NCBI RefSeq assembly: GCF_017652985.1
Contig: NZ_JAGGDJ010000020.1
Location: 1-64,000 of the forward strand
Direction of reading: 5' to 3'
Length of the DNA stretch: 64,000 nt
Source: Paenibacillus artemisiicola
Lineage (GTDB): Bacteria > Bacillota > Bacilli > Paenibacillales > Paenibacillaceae
Positions 17,286 to 26,103 of the stretch are shown here, piece by piece. Every line of letters begins with the position of its first letter. The first letter of the stretch is position 1. Under the pieces are notes generated by a model. It was not told where the DNA came from. It worked only from the letters and a program-made list of their open reading frames with translations, and ran no database searches. The position numbers were made by a program, and so were the translations under genes.

Positions 17286-17441
17286 GCTCCTTTCCGGTTT
17301 CCGGCATCATACGTCCGCGGGACCCGCTACCTAATACGACATAACCCGCCGATAAGTTTCTTTCCGAGGAACTTCCTGTGCAAAAAGGATTGCTCTTCCT
17401 TGGGACCTGATATACAGTAAGTACGCTGTCATTCGAATTCC

Positions 17442-18671
17442 ATGCCAAAGGAAGTGAAGGTTCCGTTGTCCGCTGAAGAACAAGCCGGCGAACGTCCCCT
17501 GATCGCCGCGACCCGCGCCGACCACGCCGTCTTCGTCGTCGTGACGCTGCTCTATTGGTCGACGCTGTACGTCTACGTCCCCATCCTGTCTCCGTTCATG
17601 AAGAGCGGCGGCTATGCCGACGGCCTGATCGGCATCGTGCTCGGCAGCTACGGGTTCGTGCAAATGCTCGTGCGGTTCCCGCTCGGCCTGCAATCGGATA
17701 AGCTGCACAAGCGCAAGCCCTTCCTCATGCTCGGCATGATTACCGGCGCGATCAGCTGCCTGCTGTTCATGGTGCCCGGCTCGTGGCTCTGGCCGCTCGC
17801 GGGCCGCATGATGTCGGGCGTCTGCGCCTCGGCGTGGGTCGCGTTCACCGTCCTGTACGCCGCTTACTTCGCCGCCTCGGACGCGACGAAGGCGATGAGC
17901 AATATCAGCGTTCTCACCGTCGCCGGCCAGCTGATCGGCATGATCCTGAGCGGCTGGCTGTCGGACGCGTACGGCTGGAACGCGGCCTTCGGCGCCGGCA
18001 TCGTGCTCGGCGCGGCCGGACTCGCGCTGGCCTTCGCCGTCAAAGAACCGCGCGAAGGGGTCGCCCGCGCCCCGATCTCGCTCCGCCACCTGCGGGAGGT
18101 CATCCGCACGCCGTCCCTGCGCCAAGTCTCGACGCTGTCGATTCTGGCGCACTCCGTGCTGTTCATCACCATGTTCGGCTTCACGCCCCTGAAGGCGACG
18201 TCGCTTGGGGCTTCGGCCGGCCAGCTGACGTTGATCGTCGTCGCGTTCATGGTTCCGCACGGACTCGCGTCGCTCGTGACCGCGCGCTGGCTCGTGCCGC
18301 GCTTCGGCACCTGGAACGTCATCGGCGCCGCCTACCTGTTCAGCGGCCTCTTCACCGTCGCGATCGCCTTCTCGCCGAACCTCGGCCTGCTCGCGCTGAC
18401 GCAGGCGCTGAACGGCTTCGCGCAGGGCATGCATCTCCCGATTCTGCTCGGGCTCGCGATCCGGCCGTTCGCCTCCGCCAAGCGGGCGACGGCAATGGGC
18501 TTCTACCAGGCCGTCTACTCGGTCGGCATGTTCGCCGGACCGTTCCTGGCCGGCTTCGTCAACGACCGCTTCGGCCGGGACTACGGCTTCTGGCTCGGCG
18601 GCGCGTTCGCCGCGGTGGCGCTGCTGCTGACGCTGTATTGGAAGCGCTCTACCGGCTCGGACTCCATCTAA
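17442..18671 (+). CDS. MFS transporter, substrate unknown
   Basis: About 400-residue major facilitator with roughly 12 hydrophobic helices and the loop 2-3 motif GLQSDKLHKRKPF. The second half starts after a central hydrophilic loop (PREGVARAP). The nearest-looking relatives are drug or sugar-phosphate efflux type, but no substrate residue is diagnostic. The first ATG has no ribosome site; an in-frame TTG at 17466 follows AAGGAAGTGAAGG and may be the true start. It is the only long plus-strand gene in the window and is divergent from lepB. Confidence 0.75.
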   Translation: MPKEVKVPLSAEEQAGERPLIAATRADHAVFVVVTLLYWSTLYVYVPILSPFMKSGGYADGLIGIVLGSYGFVQMLVRFPLGLQSDKLHKRKPFLMLGMITGAISCLLFMVPGSWLWPLAGRMMSGVCASAWVAFTVLYAAYFAASDATKAMSNISVLTVAGQLIGMILSGWLSDAYGWNAAFGAGIVLGAAGLALAFAVKEPREGVARAPISLRHLREVIRTPSLRQVSTLSILAHSVLFITMFGFTPLKATSLGASAGQLTLIVVAFMVPHGLASLVTARWLVPRFGTWNVIGAAYLFSGLFTVAIAFSPNLGLLALTQALNGFAQGMHLPILLGLAIRPFASAKRATAMGFYQAVYSVGMFAGPFLAGFVNDRFGRDYGFWLGGAFAAVALLLTLYWKRSTGSDSI

Positions 18672-18720
18672 AAAAAACACCTGCCGATCGCGCAACGCGT
18701 CGAATCGGCAGGTGTTTTTC
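18671..18720. terminator. Bidirectional terminator between MFS and ricA
   Basis: AACACCTGCCGAT and ATCGGCAGGTGTT arms flank a 16-base loop, with A-tract left and T-tract right. It can serve the convergent MFS and ricA genes. Confidence 0.85.
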
Positions 18721-18725
18721 CTAGC

Positions 18726-19202
18726 TTACATGCACTCTTCCGGTTCTTCCGTCCGTGCATCTTCCAGCGAGATTTTTTCCGCGACCGTATCCCGGATGAC
18801 GGATACGACCGTCTGCAGCAGGTAGTTGATGTCCGCTTGGCTTTGCTGGAATTCCGTGATGATCGGAATGCCGTCCAGCTCGTCCTGCAGCGAATCGATT
18901 TCCTTCTCGATCTTCGCGACCATGTCGGCGTTCTTGAACGTCGTCTCGAACGCGACGGCTTCTTTCTGCTTCTTCTTGATTTGGGCGATCAGGCCTTGAA
19001 TGCGCTCGTTGCCTTGAATCTGCTTCTCGGCGCGCTGGAACTGCTGCACTTCCTCGGAGGAGAACAGCATGTTCGCCAGCTCCTTGGTCTTGGCCATGAT
19101 GTCCGCGCGGACGATGATGTCTTCCGTATTGAATTTCGGCACGCCGCAGCTTTCGCCGTGATCATGCTCGTGATCGTGTTTTGCCGTTTGTTCGTTTGCC
19201 AT
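18726..19202 (-). CDS. ricA: RicA (YmcA), Y-complex subunit
   Basis: 158 residues of the YlbF/YmcA family. In B. subtilis RicA, RicF and RicT form a [4Fe-4S] complex that steers RNase Y maturation of mRNAs and promotes competence, biofilm and sporulation. The core MAKTKELANML...RAEKQIQGNERIQ and EEL-IP-I-EF pattern matches YmcA. Cysteines sit at the C-terminus (EECM) and in an N-terminal His-rich leader (DHEHDHGESCG) not present in YmcA. It follows miaB as in Bacillus. ATG at 19202 gives MANEQT; the longer frame overlaps miaB. Confidence 0.8.
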   Translation of the reverse strand: MANEQTAKHDHEHDHGESCGVPKFNTEDIIVRADIMAKTKELANMLFSSEEVQQFQRAEKQIQGNERIQGLIAQIKKKQKEAVAFETTFKNADMVAKIEKEIDSLQDELDGIPIITEFQQSQADINYLLQTVVSVIRDTVAEKISLEDARTEEPEECM

Positions 19203-19224
19203 CGTGTCCAGCTCCTCTATATCG

Positions 19225-20784
19225 TTAAGATACGGCTTCCTGCCCGAATGCTTCCGCAACCGCCTCAGCCTTGATGTACCATGTCTGCACGTCCGTCACG
19301 CGCGCGTGAATGAACTGCCCGATCCATGAAGCGGGGCCTCTGACGTGAACGAGCTTGTTCGTGCGCGTGCGGCCGGACAGCATCTCCGGATTGTTCTTGC
19401 TCTGGCCTTCGATCAAGACCTCGACGGTCTCGCCGTCCAGCAGCAGGTTGCTCTGCAAGCTCAGCTCGCCGATCAGTTCGTTCAGCCGCGCCAACCGCGC
19501 CTTCTTGACGTGCGGCGGGATATTGTCTTCCATGCCCGCGGCAGGCGTGCCTTCGCGCGGCGAGTAGATGAAGGTATATGCCGAGGCGAAGCCGACCTCC
19601 TTCGCGAGCGTCAACGTTTCTTCGAACTGTTCGTCCGTCTCGCCCGGGAACCCGACGATGATGTCGGTCGTCAACACGGCGTCCGGCAGCGCCCGTTTGA
19701 TTTTGTTCGCGAGCTCCAGGAATTGCTCCCGCGTATACTTGCGGCTCATCCGCTTGAGTACCTCCGTGCTGCCGGATTGCATCGGCAGGTGGATGTGCTC
19801 CACGAGGTTGCCGCGCGTGGCCAGCACGTCGATCAGATGGTCGTCGAAATCCCGCGGATGGCTCGTCGTGAACCGGATGCGCGGAATATCGATTTTGGCC
19901 ATGTCCGCCATCAGGTCGCCGAAGCGGTAGTCGAGATCCGCGAAGTCTTTGCCGTACGCGTTGACGTTCTGCCCCAGCAGCGTGATCTCTTTGAACCCTT
20001 GCCGCGCGAGCTCCCGCACTTCCGCGATGACGTCCTCCGGACGCCGGCTGCGTTCCTTGCCGCGCGTATACGGCACGATGCAGTACGTGCAGAACTTATC
20101 GCAGCCGTACATGATGTTCACCCAGCCGCGCATGCCCTCGCGCTTCTTCGGCAGATTCTCGATGATGTCGCCTTCCTTGGACCAGACCTCCACGACCATC
20201 TCTTTGCCGAAATACGCGTCCTGCAGCAGATACGGCAGCCGGTGAATGTTATGCGTGCCGAAAATCAAATCGACGAACGCGTGCCGCTGCATGATTCGCC
20301 CGACGACCGATTCCTCCTGCGACATGCATCCGCAGACGCCGAGCAGGAGCTCCGGCTTCTCGAGCTTCAGGTGCTTCAGGTGGCCGAGCTCGCCGAATAC
20401 TTTGTCTTCCGCGTTCTCGCGCACGGCGCACGTGTTCAGCAGTATCACGTCCGCCTCGCTGCGGTCCTCGGTCGGGAGATACCCCATTTGCTCGAAGATC
20501 CCTTTCATGACCTCGGTGTCGTGCTCGTTCATTTGGCAGCCGTACGTCGTGATATGGTACTTTTTCCCTTTGCCGAGCTCCAGCAGCTCCGGCGGAATGG
20601 CGGATTCGTAATGGACCCGGATTTCTTCCTTGCCCCGGCGCTTCTCGTCCTTGTAGCTCGGCGCCGAGTTGATCGTTATGTCTCTACCGTTGATCCGATA
20701 GGTCGTTTTTCCGTCCTCTTCCTTCAGTACCTTCGCGCCCGAAAAGTCGAAGTACTTCGAGAAGTCCTTCTCGGTGGTGCCCAC
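19225..20784 (-). CDS. miaB: tRNA-2-methylthio-N6-dimethylallyladenosine synthase MiaB
   Basis: Radical-SAM methylthiotransferase acting on i6A37 of tRNAs. The order is UPF0004 domain (TYGCQMNEHDTE, NTCAVRENAE, GVCGCMSQEE), radical-SAM CDKFCTYC, then a TRAM domain. About 519 residues from the GTG start. An extended -10 (TGATATAAT) at 20822-20830 puts the transcript start just after it, too close to the upstream ATGs at 20811 and 20823. GTG at 20784 with AGAGGGG 10 bases before it is therefore preferred. Followed by ricA. Confidence 0.93.
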   Translation of the reverse strand: MGTTEKDFSKYFDFSGAKVLKEEDGKTTYRINGRDITINSAPSYKDEKRRGKEEIRVHYESAIPPELLELGKGKKYHITTYGCQMNEHDTEVMKGIFEQMGYLPTEDRSEADVILLNTCAVRENAEDKVFGELGHLKHLKLEKPELLLGVCGCMSQEESVVGRIMQRHAFVDLIFGTHNIHRLPYLLQDAYFGKEMVVEVWSKEGDIIENLPKKREGMRGWVNIMYGCDKFCTYCIVPYTRGKERSRRPEDVIAEVRELARQGFKEITLLGQNVNAYGKDFADLDYRFGDLMADMAKIDIPRIRFTTSHPRDFDDHLIDVLATRGNLVEHIHLPMQSGSTEVLKRMSRKYTREQFLELANKIKRALPDAVLTTDIIVGFPGETDEQFEETLTLAKEVGFASAYTFIYSPREGTPAAGMEDNIPPHVKKARLARLNELIGELSLQSNLLLDGETVEVLIEGQSKNNPEMLSGRTRTNKLVHVRGPASWIGQFIHARVTDVQTWYIKAEAVAEAFGQEAVS

Positions 20785-20821
20785 GCCGTCACGTCCCCTC
20801 TTTATGCGCATCCATTCCCGC

Positions 20822-20830
20822 ATTATATCA
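20822..20830 (-). promoter_or_regulatory. Extended -10 promoter element for miaB
   Basis: Minus strand TGATATAAT, a TGn-extended perfect -10. No good -35 at 17 bases. Position fits the GTG start of miaB. Confidence 0.5.
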
Positions 20831-20885
20831 AAATCTGCCGCGATTAGAAAGAAGAAGCAACACCGCTTCACGGCTGCGATGGCGC

Positions 20886-20914
20886 AAAAAAGCGGCGCCG
20901 CTTGGCGGCACCGC
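20886..20914 (-). terminator. Intrinsic terminator of pduL
   Basis: GCGGTGCC, a 7-base loop, GGCGCCGC, then six T on the minus strand, just past the pduL stop. Confidence 0.75.
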
Positions 20915-20918
20915 CCGT

Positions 20919-21488
20919 TTACCCGATGATCTCCGCCTCGTCGCCGGTCTTGGCGCCCGCGGCGTTCGCTTCATCGGTATCGATATGCAAGTCCAGCGCG
21001 AAATCGGGCGATACGCGCGCGACGACGTTCTCGAGCACGACGCCGCGCTCTCCGCTTAAGCGGACCGACAGCTTCTGCTTGTCCGAGATGCCCCAGCGCT
21101 CCGCGTCGCTCGTGTGGAAGTGGATATGCCGCGCGGCGACGATGACGCCCTCTTCGATCGCGACCTCGCCGGCTGGTCCTTTGATCGTAATGCCCGCGGA
21201 GCCCGCGATGTCGCCCGATTCGCGGACCGGCGGATTGACCCCCAGCGCGAACGCGTCGGTGCGCGAGATTTCGAGCTGCGTGCGCTTGCGCACCGGGCCG
21301 AGAATGCGGACCTTCGCGAAGCTGCCTTTCGGTCCGACGACTTCGACCGTTTCGTTCGCCGCGAATTGGCCCGGCTGCGAGAGCGGCTTGAAGACCGACA
21401 ATTCGGCCCCCGGCCCGAACAATTGCCCGAGATGCGCCGGAGAGAGATGGATGTGGCGGGCGGAGACGCCGACCGGAACTTTTTTCAT
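20919..21488 (-). CDS. pduL: PduL-type phosphate propanoyltransferase
   Basis: 189-residue phosphotransacylase unrelated to Pta; interconverts acyl-CoA and acyl phosphate. Two repeats carry the metal-binding histidines: SARHIHLS near the N-terminus and AARHIHFH near residue 120, with GPVRKRTQ in between. There is no encapsulation peptide and no microcompartment genes nearby, so it is probably the cytosolic form. ATG at 21488 follows AGCAGGTG. An in-frame extension to 21674 would run across a strong hairpin and lacks a ribosome site. It lies just downstream of korBA, whose product is an acyl-CoA. Confidence 0.85.
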   Translation of the reverse strand: MKKVPVGVSARHIHLSPAHLGQLFGPGAELSVFKPLSQPGQFAANETVEVVGPKGSFAKVRILGPVRKRTQLEISRTDAFALGVNPPVRESGDIAGSAGITIKGPAGEVAIEEGVIVAARHIHFHTSDAERWGISDKQKLSVRLSGERGVVLENVVARVSPDFALDLHIDTDEANAAGAKTGDEAEIIG

Positions 21489-21628
21489 GCTGGCACCTGC
21501 TTTTCTTGGAGTAGTCTTGGGTTGCGCGGCGTCGACGGGTCGCGTTGGCTCGCCTTCGGCCGCCGGTTCGTTGTCTGCTTTCCTTCCATGGATGGCTTCG
21601 TCGCATCCGGCGTAAGGCCCCTCACGTT

Positions 21629-21668
21629 CAAGAAGGCACGCCGTCCGGAGAGAGCGGCATGCCTTCTT
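21629..21668 (-). terminator. Strong hairpin after korB without U-tract
   Basis: Fourteen-bp stem (AAGAAGGCATGCCG with CGGCGTGCCTTCTT, one G-U) and 11-base loop about 30 bases past korB. No T-run follows, so it may be a weak terminator or an mRNA 3' stabiliser. Confidence 0.4.
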
Positions 21669-21696
21669 GATCACGCTTTTTTCGCGCGATCGGGGA

Positions 21697-22563
21697 TTAT
21701 TTGAATTCCGCGACGAGCTTGGCGAATTGCTCCTGGGAGAGCGCGAGGTCCTGGTTGGCCAGACCTTCCGGCTGGAAGCCGCCGATCATGGACTCGTACG
21801 ATTGACGTTCTTTGTTTTGATAGATCAGGCCGGTCAGCATGCCGTTCGTCTCCATGATTTTATTCATGGCCGCGATGCGGTTGGACGGATCATAATCCGG
21901 GAATTGGTCCAGGTTGACGATGTTCTCCTTGAACCAGTCGTACGTGTTCACTTTGTTGAACGTGACGCACGGGCTGAACACGTTGATCAGCGAGAAGCCT
22001 TTATGGTTAAGGCCCGCTTCGATCAAAGCCGTCAGCTGCTTCAGGTCGCTGGAGAAGGATTGCGCGATGAACGTCGCGCCGGCCGACATGGCGATTTCGA
22101 GCGGCGACAGCGTGGACTCGATCGAGCCTTCCGGCGTCGATTTCGTTTTGAAGCCCTCGGCGGAACGCGGCGACGTTTGGCCTTTCGTCAAACCGTAGAT
22201 TTGGTTGTCCATGACGATGTACGTCAGGTCGATGTTGCGGCGGATCGCATGGACCGTATGCCCCATGCCGATCGCGAAGCCGTCGCCGTCGCCGCCGGAA
22301 GCGATGACGGTCAGCTCGCGGTTCGCCAGCTTGACGCCTTGGGCGATCGGCAATGCCCGGCCGTGAATGCCGTGCAGGCCGTAAGCGTTAATATAACCCG
22401 AAATCCGGCCGGAGCATCCGATGCCGGAGATGACGGCGAGGCTTTCCGGTTCCAAGCCGACGTTGGCAGCCGCGCGCTGGATCGCCGCCTGGACGGAGAA
22501 GTCGCCGCAGCCCGGGCACCAGTTCGGTTTTACGTTGTTGCGAAACTCTTTGAATGTTGCCAT
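21697..22563 (-). CDS. korB: 2-oxoacid:ferredoxin oxidoreductase, beta subunit
   Basis: 288 residues; thiamine-diphosphate and [4Fe-4S] subunit. Cysteines in NWCPGCGDF, GCSGR and SPCVTFN are the likely cluster ligands; GDGDGFAIGMGH and MDNQIYGLTKGQ bind ThDP-Mg. With KorA it converts a 2-oxoacid (2-oxoglutarate or pyruvate type) plus CoA to acyl-CoA with reduced ferredoxin. It starts 1 base after the korA stop. The substrate cannot be decided from the sequence; 2-oxoglutarate is a common annotation. Confidence 0.9.
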   Translation of the reverse strand: MATFKEFRNNVKPNWCPGCGDFSVQAAIQRAAANVGLEPESLAVISGIGCSGRISGYINAYGLHGIHGRALPIAQGVKLANRELTVIASGGDGDGFAIGMGHTVHAIRRNIDLTYIVMDNQIYGLTKGQTSPRSAEGFKTKSTPEGSIESTLSPLEIAMSAGATFIAQSFSSDLKQLTALIEAGLNHKGFSLINVFSPCVTFNKVNTYDWFKENIVNLDQFPDYDPSNRIAAMNKIMETNGMLTGLIYQNKERQSYESMIGGFQPEGLANQDLALSQEQFAKLVAEFK

Positions 22564-22564
22564 C

Positions 22565-24307
22565 TTAGACCAACTCCTTGCATGCTTTGTGCACTTCGGA
22601 AGGCAGAAACGGATTGCCATCGTATTTCAGGACGCTTTTGATTTTATCGGCGTGGCCGGCATGCAGCTTCACTTGGTCGGCCAGTTGGCCCGTCGCGTTG
22701 TTCTCCAGTACGACGACCTTCGCTGCCGCGCTCAAGTATGGCTCGACCAGATCCGCCGGGAACGGATGGATCTGGCGGATGGTCAGGTGGTTCGTTTTCA
22801 GGCCGTCCGCTTCCATGCGCGCGCGCGCCTCGTCGATCGTGCCGCCCGTCGAGCCCATACCGATGATCAGGAGATCGGCTTCCGCATGCGGAGCGTCCGC
22901 GCGAACGGCATCGCGAATGTGCAGGCCGTTCAGCTTGCTCAGGCGTTTATCCATCATGTTCTTGCGGTTTACCGCGCTTTCCGACGGACGTCCCGTTTCG
23001 TCGTGTTCGACGCCCGTTACGTGGTGCAAGCCGAATTTGTCGCCCGGGATGACCCGCGGGGAGACGCCGTCCTCCGTCAGCTCGTAGCGCTTGAAGAGCT
23101 CGTTCGGCTGGAGCTCCGGCAGCTCGCGCACGAGCTTGCCGCGGCTGATCGGCACTCTATTCAAATCCAGCTGCTCGCAGGACTGCTTGCCGAGCGACAG
23201 CTGGAGGTCCGTCATCAGGATGACCGGAACTTGGTATTCTTCCGATAGGTTGAACGATTCGATCGTGTCATAGAAGCAGTCTTCGAGCGACGCGGGCGCG
23301 ATGACGATCTTCGGAATTTCGCCATGCGTGCCGTACACCATCGCGTTCAAGTCGGACTGCTCCTGCTTCGTCGGCAAGCCCGTGGACGGACCGCCGCGCT
23401 GCGTATCCACGATGACGAGCGGGGTTTCCGTCATGCCCGCGAGGCCGATCGCTTCCATCATCAGCGACAGGCCGGGACCGGCGGACGCGGTCATCGTGCG
23501 CACGCCGGCATAGTTGGCGCCGATCGCCATCGTCACCGCGGCGATTTCGTCTTCCGTCTGCACGACGGTGCCGCCGAATTTCGGAAGCTTCTTGATCAAG
23601 TACTCCATGATTTCGGACGCCGGCGTAATCGGATACGCGGACATGAGGCGGCAGCCTCCGGCCAGCGCGCCGAGGCCGATCGCTTCGTTGCCGATCATGA
23701 ACAGCTTCTGCTTGCCGTCGGCAGGCTCGAGCTGGAATTCTTCCAGCGGTCCGCCCGCGAGCTCGAGCACGAAATCCGCGCCGCGTTTGACCGCCTCGAT
23801 GTTTTTCTCGACGATGGCCGGACCCTTGCGCCCGAACTCTTCTTCGACGGCTTTATTGAATACGTCGATCGGCAGGCCGAGCAGCGCCCAGGATGCGCCG
23901 GACGCGACCATGTTTTTCATCAGCGACGTGCCGAGCTCCTCGGCGATCGACGTGATAGGCACGGGAAATAGACGAGCATTGATCCCGTCCGGAAGAACCG
24001 GGTTGAACTTGGCGTCGGCTACGACAACGCCGCCGGTACGCAGCTCATGGGCGTTCAAATCGATGCTTTCTTGGTCGAACGCGACCAAAATATCGAGATC
24101 GTCCGAAATGGCAAGCTTCGGCGTCGTGCTGATCCGGATTTTGTTGTTCGTGTGGCCGCCCTTGATCCGCGACGAAAAGTGGCGGTAGCCGTACAAATAA
24201 TAGCCAAGCCGGTTAAGCGCCGTCGAGAAAATACGGTCGGTACTTTCTACGCCCTCCCCTTGCTGCCCCCCGATTTTCCAAGACAATTGACTGATCAAAA
24301 TGCCCAT
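22565..24307 (-). CDS. korA: 2-oxoacid:ferredoxin oxidoreductase, fused gamma-alpha subunit
   Basis: 580 residues. The N-terminal gamma domain (GGQQGEGVES, SSRIKGGHTNN) is fused to an alpha domain with SAYPITPASEIME, TMTASAGPGLSLM and a C-terminal transketolase-like domain. The fusion is normal for this oxygen-tolerant subfamily. ATG at 24307 touches AGAGGAG with no spacing. TTG at codon 4 (24298), 9 bases from that site, would give MISQLSW and may be the real start. Forms an operon with korB. Confidence 0.9.
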   Translation of the reverse strand: MGILISQLSWKIGGQQGEGVESTDRIFSTALNRLGYYLYGYRHFSSRIKGGHTNNKIRISTTPKLAISDDLDILVAFDQESIDLNAHELRTGGVVVADAKFNPVLPDGINARLFPVPITSIAEELGTSLMKNMVASGASWALLGLPIDVFNKAVEEEFGRKGPAIVEKNIEAVKRGADFVLELAGGPLEEFQLEPADGKQKLFMIGNEAIGLGALAGGCRLMSAYPITPASEIMEYLIKKLPKFGGTVVQTEDEIAAVTMAIGANYAGVRTMTASAGPGLSLMMEAIGLAGMTETPLVIVDTQRGGPSTGLPTKQEQSDLNAMVYGTHGEIPKIVIAPASLEDCFYDTIESFNLSEEYQVPVILMTDLQLSLGKQSCEQLDLNRVPISRGKLVRELPELQPNELFKRYELTEDGVSPRVIPGDKFGLHHVTGVEHDETGRPSESAVNRKNMMDKRLSKLNGLHIRDAVRADAPHAEADLLIIGMGSTGGTIDEARARMEADGLKTNHLTIRQIHPFPADLVEPYLSAAAKVVVLENNATGQLADQVKLHAGHADKIKSVLKYDGNPFLPSEVHKACKELV

Positions 24308-24489
24308 CTCCTCTTTGAATGAACCTGCAATATTTTCGACAACATTAAAAATTGGTAAATGGATTCTAGCTTATAATCAAATAAATTTTATGTCTCTAAG
24401 TACTAAAATGCAAGCTGTTCCCGCTTTTTTTCGAATAGTTCTTTTCGATTATACCCATACCGCTGCGAGATTGAAATAAATGGAATCGT
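24308..24489. other. AT-rich intergenic region upstream of korA
   Basis: Distinctly AT-rich compared with its surroundings, so it probably carries the korA promoter. I could not choose between several TATAAG/TAGAAT-like boxes. No terminator for the dipeptidase gene is evident. Confidence 0.4.
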
Positions 24490-25443
24490 TCATTGCGGCA
24501 GATGCGTTGCCAAAAACGTCATCGCGTTCGATTCGAAGAACGCGCCGACCAGCGCATCGGAGTAGTTCGCCGACAGCGCATCCTGCAGCCGGTGAAGCTC
24601 GCCCGGATGCGTCAGTTCGCGAACGTACTGGTCGATCCCGTCGAAATCCGAGCCGAACATCAGCTGGCGCTCGCCGCCAAACTCGCAAATCCGTTCTACG
24701 TGACGCAGCACGTCAGCAATTCCGGCTGGCGCGCGCGTCGAAGACACGAATTGCGGAACGAACGTCACGCCGATCAGCCCGCCGGCGGCGAGCAGCGCTT
24801 TGATTTGCTCGTCCGTCAGATTGCGCGGATGCGGGCAAAGGCTGCGGCAGTTGGAATGGGAGGCGATGACCGGCTTCCCCGACAGCTGCAGCACATCCCA
24901 GAAGGCGCGGTCGCTCAGATGCGATACATCCACTAGTATACCCAATCTATTACATTCTTCTACGAAGGCTCGGCCTTTTTTTGTCAATCCGCCGCCGCGC
25001 GGCTCAAGGACGCCGTCCGCTCCCCAGTTGGCGTTGTTCCAGGTGAGGCCGGCCGCCCGTACGCCGAGCGCGAACAGGATACGCAGCATCGCCAGGTCCC
25101 CCTGCAGGCCGTCTGCGCCTTCGAGCGACAGCATGGCTCCGATCGTCCCCGGATTCCGCCGGAGCGCCGCCACGTCCCCTGCCGTGCGGATAAACGCCAT
25201 CTCCGGCAAAGCGAGCACCTTGCGGTAGAAGAGATCCACGCTTTGCAGGAGGGGCACCATCGTTTTCTCCATCCGGTCCGGGATATAGAGCGCGAATGTT
25301 TGAAACGTCGAGCCTGCCTGCTTCAAGCGGGGAAGCGTCACGTCCAGCTTGCCTTGGTCGTCCCGCTCGAACGAGAGCGTCGGGTCCTCCAGCAGCTTCC
25401 AAATGACGTCGCAATGAAAATCGGCTTTACGAACGGGTTCCAT
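24490..25443 (-). CDS. Membrane dipeptidase family (M19) peptidase
   Basis: About 317 residues, renal-dipeptidase-like metal-dependent amidohydrolase. Metal ligands are expected in ADFHCD (near residue 10), the glutamate of LSLEGADG, VDVSHLS, and ASHSNCRSL; the GSDFDGID aspartate is also present. No signal peptide, so probably cytosolic despite the family name. GGAAGGAAG sits 6 bases before ATG 25443 and directly against the ATG at 25449, so the former is chosen. It lies between spoVS and korA; a sporulation role is not shown. Confidence 0.85.
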   Translation of the reverse strand: MEPVRKADFHCDVIWKLLEDPTLSFERDDQGKLDVTLPRLKQAGSTFQTFALYIPDRMEKTMVPLLQSVDLFYRKVLALPEMAFIRTAGDVAALRRNPGTIGAMLSLEGADGLQGDLAMLRILFALGVRAAGLTWNNANWGADGVLEPRGGGLTKKGRAFVEECNRLGILVDVSHLSDRAFWDVLQLSGKPVIASHSNCRSLCPHPRNLTDEQIKALLAAGGLIGVTFVPQFVSSTRAPAGIADVLRHVERICEFGGERQLMFGSDFDGIDQYVRELTHPGELHRLQDALSANYSDALVGAFFESNAMTFLATHLPQ

Positions 25444-25563
25444 CGCCATCTTCCTTCCGTTTACGGTTTTTGGACTCCTAAATAGTTAAAAAGACAATGC
25501 AAAAAAAACTGCCTACGTCGTAAACAGGTCAAGTCTCTAACATGAAAGGCCCGGACTCCGGCT

Positions 25564-25824
25564 TTATCTGGGTTCTACAATGAGCTTGATCGCCGTACGA
25601 TCTTCGCCGTCGATGACAATATCCGTGAATGCCGGAATACAGATCAGGTCCACGCCGCTCGGGGCTACGAAGCCTCTTGCGATCGCGACCGCCTTGACAG
25701 CTTGATTCAACGCACCAGCCCCGATAGCTTGCAATTCAGCCGCTCCGCGTTCACGCAAAACGCCGGCAAGCGCTCCTGCAACAGAATTTGGATTAGACTT
25801 TGCTGAAACTTTTAAGACATCCAT
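25564..25824 (-). CDS. spoVS: Stage V sporulation protein S
   Basis: 86-residue SpoVS, an Alba-fold small protein that affects sporulation beyond stage V in B. subtilis. The sequence MDVLKVSAKSNPNSVAGALAG to IKLIVEPR is highly conserved. GAGGAGG precedes the ATG. A sigma-H promoter match lies about 50 bases upstream, which agrees with the known SigH control of spoVS. Separate from ymdB, which has its own terminator. Confidence 0.96.
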   Translation of the reverse strand: MDVLKVSAKSNPNSVAGALAGVLRERGAAELQAIGAGALNQAVKAVAIARGFVAPSGVDLICIPAFTDIVIDGEDRTAIKLIVEPR

Positions 25825-25874
25825 GGAAAGTGACCTCCTCGGGAATGATGGATGAATACCGCTATTCAGATAGT

Positions 25875-25901
25875 ATTCGAGAGAGGCGAAAAAATTCCTT
25901 C
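25875..25901 (-). promoter_or_regulatory. Sigma-H promoter of spoVS
   Basis: Minus strand -35 GAAGGAATT (25893-25901) fits RnAGGAwWW fully; an 11-base spacer and CTCGAAT (25875-25881) fits RnnGAAT except the first base. Confidence 0.7.
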
Positions 25902-26074
25902 TTTCTTGATGCTATGTTTGCTAAATCTTCTGAATTGCAAGAATTTTTCATAGAGCAAGATGTTCCGCATCGGACGCTTATGGCCCTCTCGTGTCCTTCC
26001 TCGTTACTATTAGCCCGAAACGCGCGAAGCTAAACAAGCACATGTCCGACGCCATGGCGAGCTCGCGCACAACA

Positions 26075-26103
26075 CAAAAAATGGCTGCTACATGAGCAGC
26101 CAT
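26075..26103 (-). terminator. Intrinsic terminator overlapping the ymdB stop
   Basis: ATGGCTGCT, ATGT-type loop, AGCAGCCAT, then six T. The stop codon of ymdB (26088-26090) lies in the stem-loop. Confidence 0.75.

Noticed and set aside
20919..21674. 62-residue N-terminal extension of PduL as an encapsulation peptide
   Set aside because: No ribosome site at 21674, crosses a strong hairpin after korB, and looks unlike an amphipathic targeting helix.
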